Position numbers and translations under genes: made by a program
Shown here: piece after piece, positions 55,034-64,000 of the stretch
Numbering within the stretch: the stretch's first letter is position 1
How the letters are laid out: the number at the start of each line of letters is the position of its first letter
From: Madurella fahalii
Taxonomy: Eukaryota; Ascomycota; Sordariomycetes; Sordariales
NCBI GenBank assembly: GCA_029876055.1
Contig: CM056876.1
Coordinates: 186,001 to 250,000 of the forward strand
Reading direction: 5' to 3'
Length of the DNA: 64,000 nt
Notes under the pieces: generated by a model
What the model was told of the DNA's origin: nothing
What the model saw: only the letters and a program-made list of their open reading frames with translations
Database searches by the model: none

Positions 55034-55994
55034 ATGTCATATGCAAGAATCGGCGTGGTGACGGGCGCAAACAAGGGCATTGGGTATGCCACTGGTAAGT
55101 ACCTCACCTTCACAACCTCACTCAGCGGGTTCCAATTGGACAATACTAAAAAAAATCCGTAACTGCACAGTCCGCCAGCTAGCACTCCAATATCCCAAAT
55201 CTCCCTTGAACACCGGCCCGTTGCTGATCTACCTTGGCGCGCGCGACGCCTCGCGGGGCCGAGACGCCGTCACTCAGCTCACCACCGAGGACCCCGCCCT
55301 CCGGCTAGCCAAGGCGCTCCGAGCCGACGGCGGACCCACCGACATCAAGTTCCACCAGATCGACATCTCCGACTCGCCCAGCATCCAGAGCTTTGCCGAC
55401 TTCCTCCGGAGGGAGCACCCGGATGGCATCGACTTCGTCATCAATAACGCCGGCATCGCCATGGACGGCTTCAACCCGCACGTCGTCCAGACCACGCTCC
55501 GGTGCAACTACCACGGCACGCTCGAGTGCACGCGCGCCTTCATTCCCCTGCTGAGGCCTTCGGGCGGCCGCATCGTGAACGTCGGGTCCGTGGTGGGGCG
55601 GCTGAACAAGTACTCGCCGTCGATCCGGGAGCGCTTCTTGCGCGCGCAGTCGGTGGACGACATCACAGCGCTGATGGACGACTTCACGGCGGCGGTGGAG
55701 CGGGGCACGGAGAAGGAGGAAGGGTGGCCGAGCGCGGCGTACGCGGTGAGCAAGGCGGGCACCATCGGGATGACGCTGCAGATCGCGGCCGAGCTGAAGC
55801 GCGCCGGGGGAAAGGACGGAGTCCTGGTGAATGTCTGCTGCCCCGGCTGGGTTGTGACAGACCTGACCAAGGGGAAGGGGCATAAGAACCCTGACCAAGG
55901 CGCGCAGACGCCGGTGATGTTGGCGATTGGGGAGATTGGCGGGAAGAGCGGAGGGTTCTGGGAGGAAGGGAGGGAGGTTTCGTGGCTTGCTTGA
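55034..55994 (+). CDS. Short-chain dehydrogenase, carbonyl reductase-like
   Basis: Exons 55034-55094 and 55171-55994 give 294 residues. The short first exon supplies MSYARIGVVTGANKGIGYA with the TGANKGIG cofactor motif at residues 10-17. It is missed if only the long second exon is read. NNAG occurs in DFVINNAGIAMDG, the catalytic Ser in IVNVGSVVGRL, and Tyr211/Lys215 in AAYAVSKAG; the insert between Ser and Tyr (SIRERFLRAQSVDD onward) and the end (CCPGWVVTDLTKG) are typical of the carbonyl-reductase group. These are cytosolic NADPH-dependent reductases of aldehydes, ketones and quinones. The substrate is unknown. No signal peptide is present. Confidence 0.92.
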
Positions 55995-56678
55995 GTGTAG
56001 CTAAGGTTCGGTGTAACTAAATACCATCAATCACCGGGACCAAGTTAGGCATAGGTCGTAGACCTCCAATGCTGAGTACTCGCCATAACTTGTTGGCGGG
56101 CTGGCAAAGCGGACTCTGACTCCTTGCAGCAAACCCAACAGGCGATTCCGTGGACCTTATAGGATCAACAGACTTGATATTGATTACATAGAAACTTGAC
56201 ACTCTATCCCTACATAATCCAATTACCTTAGTCCACTAGTGATAGCATTGACTTGCCAGAGCGCAGCAACACCTGCCCTTGCATTGTGCCAGCCAGGCGA
56301 CGTTTCGTGCCCAGGCTTCCAACTTCCGAAACTTGGAGGGGTGAAGGAAATCTCAGATAGTAGGTTTCCTCGAGTGTGTACGCCCCAAATAATGGAACCA
56401 CAGTTGTTGCATTTTATCACGGTACTTGGCTACGCTTGGTATTTCCATTCATTCGGAGACAAAATATGAAACCGCCCATACTTTCCGTTGGCGCGAAATC
56501 GACCAATACCCCTACCGCCAAACGACCGAAATGGCAGCATTCACCAATCTCAATCTCCCAAATTAATGAGAAACCAGTTCTCCCTACAACCCTCTGGTTT
56601 GTGCCCGAGGTGATCATTGTATCCGGGCCATTGCCGTCGGAGGTGCAAAGACGAGCCGGAGCTGCCTTAATGCAGTGC
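55995..56678. other. Intergenic, convergent 3' ends
   Basis: This separates the SDR (+) from the Q-rich protein gene (-). No gene or repeat is seen. Confidence 0.45.
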
Positions 56679-58256
56679 TTAGTACGGCGGGTTCTGCCCA
56701 TACTGTTGGTCCTGCTGGTAGCTGTGCTGCTGTTGGTAGCCCTGTGGTTGGTTTGATTGATATTGCTGGGAATGATACTGTTGATGTGGCTGGTAATGGC
56801 TCGGTTGATATTCCTGATGGGTCTGGTACTGTGGTGGCCGGTGTTCCTGGTGCTGGGTGTGCTGCTGCGGAGCGGCAATGTAGCCCTGTTGATAAGAGGA
56901 AGGGAGAGGCGGAGGAACGGGTTGGTGCCCACCGCCCAGCTGGATGTTGGAGATCGGCGCTCCTACACTCACACCCTCGTTGCCAATATCATCAGGCACC
57001 GAGATCTTGACTTTTGGCAGGTATTTCTGAACCTTCTGCTCAACTGTCTTTTGCACAAAGACCCAGCTTTCGCGCTCAAACCTGCGGTGCCCGCCGTTCA
57101 CAATTGCCAGAACGCTCTCGCGCAGGGTCTCTTGGACTTTTCGTACAAGGTCGCGGATCTTGTTGACCAACTTGGCCTTGATGTCGTCTCCGAAGCCGCG
57201 ATCCGTCCGCAGGCCCACATCACGATCAAGTTGTGGGTCGAAAGGATTACCGCCGAGAATCTTTTCGAGCGGGCGCTGGAGCACATCGGGCAGGAGCTCA
57301 AAAAGCTGCTTCTCGATGCCGCCCAACACCTTGCGGAATTCGAGACGCACTTCTCTGTGCACCTTAGCAAGACCCGTGCTGAGCTTCTCGCTGATGACTT
57401 TGGAGAAGCCTCCACCGCTCTCTGTGTCGCCCATAGCTCGATCTTGGTCTTCAATGCCCCTTGAGGTTCCCTGGCTGGGTTGGCTCCTCTGTCCAAATAA
57501 GCCTCCAAGTCCCTTGACCAGATCCTTGACCTGGTCTTCAATCTCCCCTCTGACGCCGTCGCCAAGATCGCGTGTATGCGTGTTCCCGCGAAGCCACCGC
57601 TTGATGTGATCGAGGGCAATTCGGGTGAATTGCTCGGCGATAGGGGCATGCTGCTCTCGGAGCTTCGTGCCGACCATTTCCTTGATCTCGGGGCTGATGA
57701 GGCGGGCCTTTTCCTCTGGATTTCTCGCGGCGTCTTTTACAGTGTTGCTGATAACACCGAGAAGCCCGCCAAGCTGGAGACTCGGGGCTCCCGGCCCCCT
57801 GCCATCGTTGAGGTGATCCTGGACGGCGTGGACGGCCGCCGAAAGGAAGCCTTTGACGCCATCTGCGTGGTCCACTCCGCGGGAGCGGGTGTCTCCTGAA
57901 CCCCCGCGACCCTCGGTCAGATCGAAAATGTCTCGCAAGTCACCCCCCGCGTCACCGGCGATGTTGGTCAGGCTGCGAGACAGGTCGGCGATCTCATCGG
58001 CGAAAGGCAATGACCGGGCCCCGTATGCATCCGGGACCCGGTCGTTCAGGCCCCTTGCGGCGCTCCCATAGCTGTCGCTGTCCTTGCTGAATAGTGAGCG
58101 AAAGGCCTCGACGACTTGGGTTTCTAAGCTGTCGATAGTCTTCTGCTGGAAAAGGTCGAGCTCCTGGGTGATGCGAGGTTGGATCTGCGGGGCAAGCGAG
58201 TCGACATATTCGTCAACCTTTTTCATCAAGACCTCGGGAACACCGTGGGAAGACAT
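56679..58256 (-). CDS. Unknown protein with Q/Y/H-rich prion-like tail
   Basis: A single exon of 525 residues starting MSSHGVPEVLMKKVDEYVDS. Residues 1 to about 420 are mostly helical and charged, with repeated amphipathic helices (ITQELDLFQQKTIDSLETQV, FSKVISEKLSTGLAKVHREV, DDIKAKLVNKIRDLVRKVQE). No catalytic motif, signal peptide or membrane helix is seen. The last 95 or so residues are low complexity, dominated by Gln, Tyr, His and Pro (for example QYQTHQEYQPSHYQPHQQY), with few charged residues, which is the composition of prion-like, phase-separating tails. I do not recognise the family, although the conserved helical part looks like a real folded or coiled region. The tail codons are repetitive in CAG/CAA/TAT and may vary in length between isolates. 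Confidence 0.85.
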   Translation of the reverse strand: MSSHGVPEVLMKKVDEYVDSLAPQIQPRITQELDLFQQKTIDSLETQVVEAFRSLFSKDSDSYGSAARGLNDRVPDAYGARSLPFADEIADLSRSLTNIAGDAGGDLRDIFDLTEGRGGSGDTRSRGVDHADGVKGFLSAAVHAVQDHLNDGRGPGAPSLQLGGLLGVISNTVKDAARNPEEKARLISPEIKEMVGTKLREQHAPIAEQFTRIALDHIKRWLRGNTHTRDLGDGVRGEIEDQVKDLVKGLGGLFGQRSQPSQGTSRGIEDQDRAMGDTESGGGFSKVISEKLSTGLAKVHREVRLEFRKVLGGIEKQLFELLPDVLQRPLEKILGGNPFDPQLDRDVGLRTDRGFGDDIKAKLVNKIRDLVRKVQETLRESVLAIVNGGHRRFERESWVFVQKTVEQKVQKYLPKVKISVPDDIGNEGVSVGAPISNIQLGGGHQPVPPPLPSSYQQGYIAAPQQHTQHQEHRPPQYQTHQEYQPSHYQPHQQYHSQQYQSNQPQGYQQQHSYQQDQQYGQNPPY

Positions 58257-60024
58257 TGGTGCCAGTTCGCTAATACGAAGATGAATAATCTTATGAGGGC
58301 AGTCTTCTTCCTAGGTATCTTACCTTGCAGGGCGGTTGAAGCCTTAGCAATCAAGCGACGCGGGGTTGCTGCCCCACGTCTTGGAGGCGGAGACCTGACG
58401 TCGGGCCCACACAAGTCCCCCCCACCCACTTGCAGAGCCTTGTTTTGTGTAAATGTTGTCCGAGTCGGGGATCCACTCACTGCGCCGCACCCTTCACTCT
58501 CGTGGCGAAAGGTTTCAAAGGGTCCATTGCTGGAAAAGGGGGGCAATGAACGAGTTATCCGAATAACCCGTGCAGCCCAGACTACTCGATACCAAGATAC
58601 CTAAATCTCGAAAGCGGTGGTTGCCGGTCTGAGGTGGCTGGAAGTCGAGCTTAGATTATGTTGACGAGCCCATCTCTAGACTCTTAAGGTACCTTTGACA
58701 AGTTGTAGCCTGTACAACCGAGGCAGCAATCTCGGTGTCAACCCGCCTGAATGCTTCGAGTATCTAAAAGTTGATCTACTCGACGCCGTGGCGGAAATAG
58801 TCTAGAAGATAAACGCAAAGTGTCCTTGGTGTCATGGTGCCTCGATCGGCATCTATTGATGCCGGTAATATGTCAGCGGCCCTCTGTCCGCGGAGATTCA
58901 GACATGCGTATAGGAAAGAGATAGCCGGGCAGGAGAACAGGTGGACAGCCATGGGGTGCACCGCCAAGGCCAGAAGGGTGCCGATTACCCAGGAAGTTGG
59001 CTACAAAGGTTAAGGGCGTGGGAACGTTCTCCTTTACTCGGAGGCCGTGAAGGGGATCGAAGCAACTCTTCGATGAAAGGGGGCGGGCGGCCATTGGTGA
59101 CCGGAGATGCGTGATCGCGGATGGGAGGGCGTTCGGGGGTTAAGAAGTGGGATGGGCGAGGTGCTGTACAGTACATGAGCGTCAGGCGTCGCGCTCGAAG
59201 GTCGTGGAAACGATAAGATTCATACCCGGGTTTCGGCCCGCCGCCCTTCGGGCCCCCGCTCTTCGGACTTACAGCGTCTCGGCCTTCAACCTTACAGTTC
59301 TGTAACCCCCGCTTTTCAAATCACTTGGCCCAAGGACACCTGACGCATTAGCCAGGTCAATCACGGCCAACCTTATCAATGTATCGATGACTAAGGCCAC
59401 TTCGTCGTTGACATCCATTCTTCAAGAGTGTCGTCGAGTTAGTCCGTCGCCTTCGACTTGCCACGGGATCTCGCCAAGACATGGACCCATAGCAGTTTCT
59501 ACTGTGGGTGCACGATGACGCAGGGCATCGAGGTACGCCGGGCTTCCGTGTAAATCAAACTGCCGTTCGGAATTGCGAAGCATGACAGAGCAAGGAAATG
59601 CCTCCTCAAAGGCGAGACTCAAAGGGCTCGGTGCTTCCACGCCATGTTCCCGAAGAGGCAGAATGAACACAAAGGGTGCACCGACTCCATCGTCATCTCT
59701 CGGCGGTCCACCCACCAATGTTTTACTCCTGCCAGTACGTAATACGACCACACGACATGCGTCTTGGCTCCCCTTTCCGGATGTACTTCCTAGCTTTTTC
59801 TAATTTGTGGCGATTCGACGTGCCCGCCAAGCTGGGACATCTGGGTTGATCCAACAAGAGAAGCCCGCAATCCCGTAATGCAATTGCTATTATAAAATGA
59901 ATGTGCGCTTTCGACTTTCTGATTCTTCTGGCCATTCCAGATTTGCTGGACCGTTATGGCATTTTCACCTAATTCCACGTAGTCATCGTTTCCCAGTCAG
60001 GCTTAGGCTCAGTTTCTGCCCACT
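58257..60024. other. Divergent region, Q-rich protein and ENA ATPase
   Basis: 1.77 kb between opposite start codons. Short frames (58226-58604, 59422-59751) have no motif. It should contain both promoters; no factor site was identified. Confidence 0.5.
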
Positions 60025-63000
60025 ATGGCGGTTTCAAAGGAGACCCGGGCCGCTGAAGGTCGTGCCCCTGGCCAGTCGAACGAGCCACTGTCCCTCCCAG
60101 CGCACTGCCTACCTTCGGCCCGGGTCGCCCAAGAACTGCAGACCGAGACGGCCGCGGGTCTGAGCTCCTCCGAGGCTGCGGCTCGGCTAGACAAGTTCGG
60201 AGCCAATGACCTCGGCAAGGAAAAGGGGGTGCAGCCGCTCGAGATCCTCACCGCTCAGGTTGTCAATGCCATGACACTGGTAAGCCCTATCCTATCCGTC
60301 CTACCCCTTTTCGTGTCCAGCTAATCTGATGGTGGGACATAGATCCTTCTCCTGGCACTCGGAGCAAGTTTCGGCATTCAGGCGTGGATAGAAGGCGGCG
60401 TACTGGCTGGCCTGATCCTCATCAACGTCGTCATCGGTTTCTTCCAGGATCTCCAAGCAGCGAGAACGATCGCTTCGCTCAAGTCACTGAATGCTGCCAC
60501 GGCCCGAGTCGTTCGGGATGGAGGTGCCGTATCCACCATCGATGTAACTAAGCTGGTGCCCGGCGACATTATCGAGCTTAAGGTAGGCGACAATGTCCCG
60601 GCCGATGCTCGTCTGATCGAGACCGTCAACCTCGAAGCAGATGAGGCGCTGCTTACAGGAGAGAGTCTACCGGTCCGCAAGTATGAAGATGAAGTCTTTG
60701 ACGAGGACACGGGTCCCGGTGACAGACTGAACGTTGTCTACTCGTCGAGCGTCATCACCAAGGGCCGCGGGCGCGCCATCGTCTTCGCCACAGGCATGTT
60801 TACCGAAATAGGGGCTATTGCGGCTGCGCTAGGTGACGATGGGACCAAGAAGCGGAAGATTGAGCGCGACGAAAATGGAAAGGCGTCCATCAAATCCTAC
60901 CTTGCCTTTGGCGCCGGGAAGATCTGGGACTGGATCGGGAAGTTCCTCGGTCTGACGGTGGGGACGCCGCTGCAGCGGAAGCTCTCACAGCTTTTCTACT
61001 ACATTTTCCTGTTTGCCGTCATCTGCGCCGTTATCGTTCTGGGAGCTAACGAAGTAAGTGCTGCGCAACACAGCCCGTCTTGAACACAAGAAACGTGAGT
61101 TAACTCAACGCTACTGCAGTTCCGAGCGCGAAACGATGTCATCATCTACGCTGTTGCGACAGCGGTTGGCACGCTTCCCGTCACCTTGATTCTCGTTCTG
61201 ACGATTACCATGGCGGCTGGAACCAAAGTCATGGTGCAACGCAATGTTGTGGTTCGGAATATGCGGTCTCTCGAAGCTCTCGGCGGCGTGACCAACATCT
61301 GCTCGGATAAGACCGGCACACTCACGCAGGGAAAGATGGTTGCACGGATGGCATGGATATCGGGCCTCGGGACTTATTCGGTCGGCCCTGCAAATGAACC
61401 GTACAACCCCGAGGTCGGCAGCGTGGCGTTCAGTCAAGCAGAGCCTCGCGATATTGGTCGTTCTGGTGAAGGCAACGGAGACGGCACAACTGTCACTTCT
61501 ATGAATGAGACACACACGTCACTCCAGCATTATCTGGACGTTGCCTCCCTCGCTAATCTAGCCACGGTCAAGCGAGTTGATCACGACGGCTCCACTTCGT
61601 GGCAAGCCAACGGCGACGCAACCGAGATCGCTATGCAAGTCTTCGCAACTCGGTTTGGACGGCCAGGTCATGGCGCGGACAACTCGGAGCCTTGGATTCA
61701 ACTGGCCGAGTTTCCCTTCGACTCGTCCATCAAAAAGATGTCTGTCCTCTGCCAAAACAGCGCGACTGGTCGAGTGCATATCTTCACCAAGGGTGCCGTG
61801 GAGCGCGTGCTCGCCAGCTGCTCGGCCATCTCCCTCTCAGCCGGTGACGACGATGACAAGACCGCGCCCCTGACAGATAACGACCACAGCACCATCCTGG
61901 ATAACATGGAGGCTCTCGCTCGTCGCGGCCTGCGCGTGCTGGCGCTGGCCAGCAGTTCAGCGAATAGCACGATGCATCCCGTTTCGCCCGACGAAGCTCG
62001 CCGCGGCCTCCTCAAACGCGAAGACTTCGAGACGGACCTCGTCTTCCGCGGGCTGATTGGCATCTACGACCCGCCGCGACCAGAGTCCCGGCCAAGCGTG
62101 TTCAAGTGCCACCAAGCGGGCATAGGCGTGCACATGCTGACGGGCGACCACCCGGAAACTGCGCGAGCTATCGCCATCGAGGTCGGCATCCTTCCTGCTA
62201 GGATGGAGATGATACGCGCAGATCTCGCCACGCACATGGTCATGACTGCCCACGACTTTGACAAGCTCACCGACGAGGAGCTCGATGCGCTTCCCGAGCT
62301 CCCGCTCGTCGTGGCGCGGTGCGCGCCCAGCACCAAGGTCAGGATGATTGATGCCTTGCATCGGCGGGGCAAATTCGTTGCCATGACGGGAGACGGCGTG
62401 AATGATAGTCCTAGCCTGAAAAGAGCCGATGTAGGTATCGCCATGGGCTTGGGCGGTAGCGATGTGGCCAAGTCTGCGTCGGATATTGTTCTGAGCGACG
62501 ATAACTTCGCAAGTATCCTCAATGCAGTTGAGGAGGGCCGGCGCATCTTTGACAACGTCCAAAAGTTTATGCTGCATGTCTTGTCGGCGAACGTGGCTTT
62601 CGTTACCACACTGATGGTGGGACTGGCGTACAAGGACGCGGGCGGGACGTCCATCTTCCAGATTACCCCCGTAGAGATTCTGTTCATGTTGCTTGTTGCT
62701 GGTGCTTTCACTGAGACCGGTCTCGGGTTTGAGTCAGCGAGTAAGCATATCCTGAACAGGCCACCGCAGAGTGTAAGTTTACTGCTCGACTGAGCGAACT
62801 AGAGGAATGGAATGCTAACAACAATGGGGGAATTTCAGCTCAAACACGGCGTCTTTACCAGCGAATTTCTGGCAGACCTCGCAGCATACGGCATAATCAT
62901 GGCCATCTGCCTGCTGTGCTCTTTCATCATCGTCCTCTTCGGCTTCTACGACGGCGAGTTCGGGCACGACTGCAACCTGCGCTATTCCGACTCTTGTCTT

Positions 63001-63447
63001 GGCGTCTTCAAAGCCCGGTCGACTTGCTACACGGTTATGATCTGGATCTTTGTCTTCTTCGCCTGGGAGCTGGTTGACAACCGGCTGTCTTTCTTCCACG
63101 GCGCCTTCCGCAACACCAAGGCCTGGGCCACCCGGCTGTGGAAGAACACGTTCCTCTTTTGGTCGGTTGCCGCCGGCTTCTTGTCCGCCTTCCCCACGCT
63201 TTACATCCCCGTGCTTAACCGGCGCGTGTTTCTTCATGATAGGATCGATAAGGAGTGGGGAATTGTCTTTGCCATGACGGCGCTATTCTTCATCGGAGCA
63301 GAGCTGTGGAAGTGGGCGAAACGGGTGCACTTCAGACGCCAGAGCCTCATGGAGAAGAAGGGCGTCTCCATGTCCGAAGGTGATTTGGAGAAGAGGGTGT
63401 TTGAAAGGTTTTACCAGTCCGAGAGTGAGATGTCGATAGAGAAATAG
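60025..63447 (+). CDS. ENA: P-type ATPase, type IID (ENA-type Na+/K+ efflux pump)
   Basis: Exons 60025-60279, 60343-61053, 61120-62772 and 62839-63447 give 1075 residues, normal for ENA. The actuator motif TGES is at 190-193, in DEALLTGESLPVRK. The phosphorylated Asp385 lies in ICSDKTGTLTQGKMV, the nucleotide domain follows, and the hinge MTGDGVNDSP is at 744-753. Fungal ENA character shows in ILINVVIGFFQDLQAARTIA, VIIYAVATAVGTLPVTLILV and the end with four C-terminal membrane helices (YGIIMAICLLCSFIIVLFGF onward). Such pumps expel Na+ and K+ (or Li+) across the plasma membrane and are induced by salt and alkaline pH. Intron positions restore continuous membrane helices. The cytosolic tail is short and ends in SESEMSIEK. 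Ion preference cannot be read from sequence. Confidence 0.93.
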
Positions 63448-64000
63448 GGGTCGTCGTGATGGCTACCTTAATGGTCGGCTAGAAATCCGACACATTCAAT
63501 AATTTTGACATTAAAGCAGGTCTCATGGATCCTCTGATGAGCCGAGGCAAAGTATACTATGTTCCCCAGTGCGGTGCCGGTCCGAACCAGCGGCCAAACG
63601 TGGGTGGAAGTGAAAGACTCGTTGGCTACGGCAGCGGTCCGTCATTCCCCCGTTGTTTTCGGTCGACATTGTCTCAACCGAAGGATCAAGCAACATATCC
63701 GACGGAAGCGTCGGCACCTCACCCTAACTACTACATCTTTGCCAGGGGCACACGAGACCCGGTTGGCAAATGGGTCTCGGGATGAGATTTGTTCATTGGT
63801 AATTAGATACTAAATTAGATAATTCATATACCTTTTTCATTCCGAATGATAACCTTCGTCTCAGATGTCTGCTTCGAATTTTCAAGATATCAATAAGAAG
63901 ATCCTTTCAGCCTCCAGTCCTCTTCACCTTTCTACTTCTTGAATAAATAATAGAGATACCACCTAAGATACCAACCGGTTCAGCGCTTGTCGCTGTCTGG
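63448..64000. other. Right edge of window
   Basis: ENA 3' flank. Two overlapping frames of about 85 codons (63525-63813) have no motif. No gene is supported. Confidence 0.45.

Noticed and set aside
1..64000. Transposon, CRISPR array or viral genes
   Set aside because: No transposase, reverse transcriptase, integrase or capsid motifs were found in any frame I read, and no spaced repeat array exists. CRISPR is not expected in a fungal nuclear genome.

Overview
The window is nuclear DNA of a filamentous ascomycete, most likely a Sordariomycete (this placement is inferred). Coding exons are GC-rich. Most introns are 48-80 nt with GT..AG ends. The gene content is typical of Pezizomycotina: GH7 and Cip1-like plant-wall proteins, RTA1, NmrA, a DUF1772 anthrone-oxygenase-like protein, a fruit-body lectin and an ENA ATPase. 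I can support 24 protein genes, one decayed F-box gene and one intron-containing tRNA-Ala. For spliced genes, exon joins were worked out by hand and each model was checked to give a whole number of codons.

Left part (1-5 kb): a secreted DUF1996 protein, a small two-exon gene of unknown function and a broken F-box gene. From 5.7 to 14.6 kb five tailoring-type genes lie together: FAD monooxygenase (-), cytochrome P450 (+), DUF1772 (+), SnoaL-like protein with a C-terminal membrane anchor (-) and NmrA-like reductase (+). No polyketide synthase is present. This looks like a small aromatic-compound modification cluster.

Middle (15-34 kb): a Cip1-like secreted protein, an alpha/beta hydrolase, then erdS, a fusion of aspartyl-tRNA synthetase with a DUF2156 aminoacyl-tRNA transferase domain, the architecture known to make ergosteryl-aspartate. 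Next come a possibly truncated single-pass membrane protein, a six-span membrane protein, an orphan gene, and a head-to-head pair made of a secreted GMC oxidoreductase (-) and a GH7 endoglucanase-type enzyme with a predicted GPI anchor (+). A D-2-hydroxyacid dehydrogenase follows.

Right part (35-64 kb): ADE1 (SAICAR synthetase), cut into 12 exons by 11 introns and almost invisible to ORF calling; an RTA1-like membrane protein; importin KAP123; and a sulfotransferase-like protein. A 5.9-kb gene-free stretch then contains an A16G21 homopolymer tract. After it come a fruit-body lectin, the tRNA-Ala(AGC), a carbonyl reductase-like SDR, an unknown protein with a Q/Y/H-rich prion-like tail, and an ENA-type cation ATPase.

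The strongest points for follow-up are the AspRS-DUF2156 fusion, the PKS-less tailoring cluster with its tail-anchored SnoaL-like protein, the intron-dense ADE1, and the GPI-anchored GH7 divergent from a GMC oxidoreductase. I recognised no transposase, reverse transcriptase, CRISPR array or viral gene.
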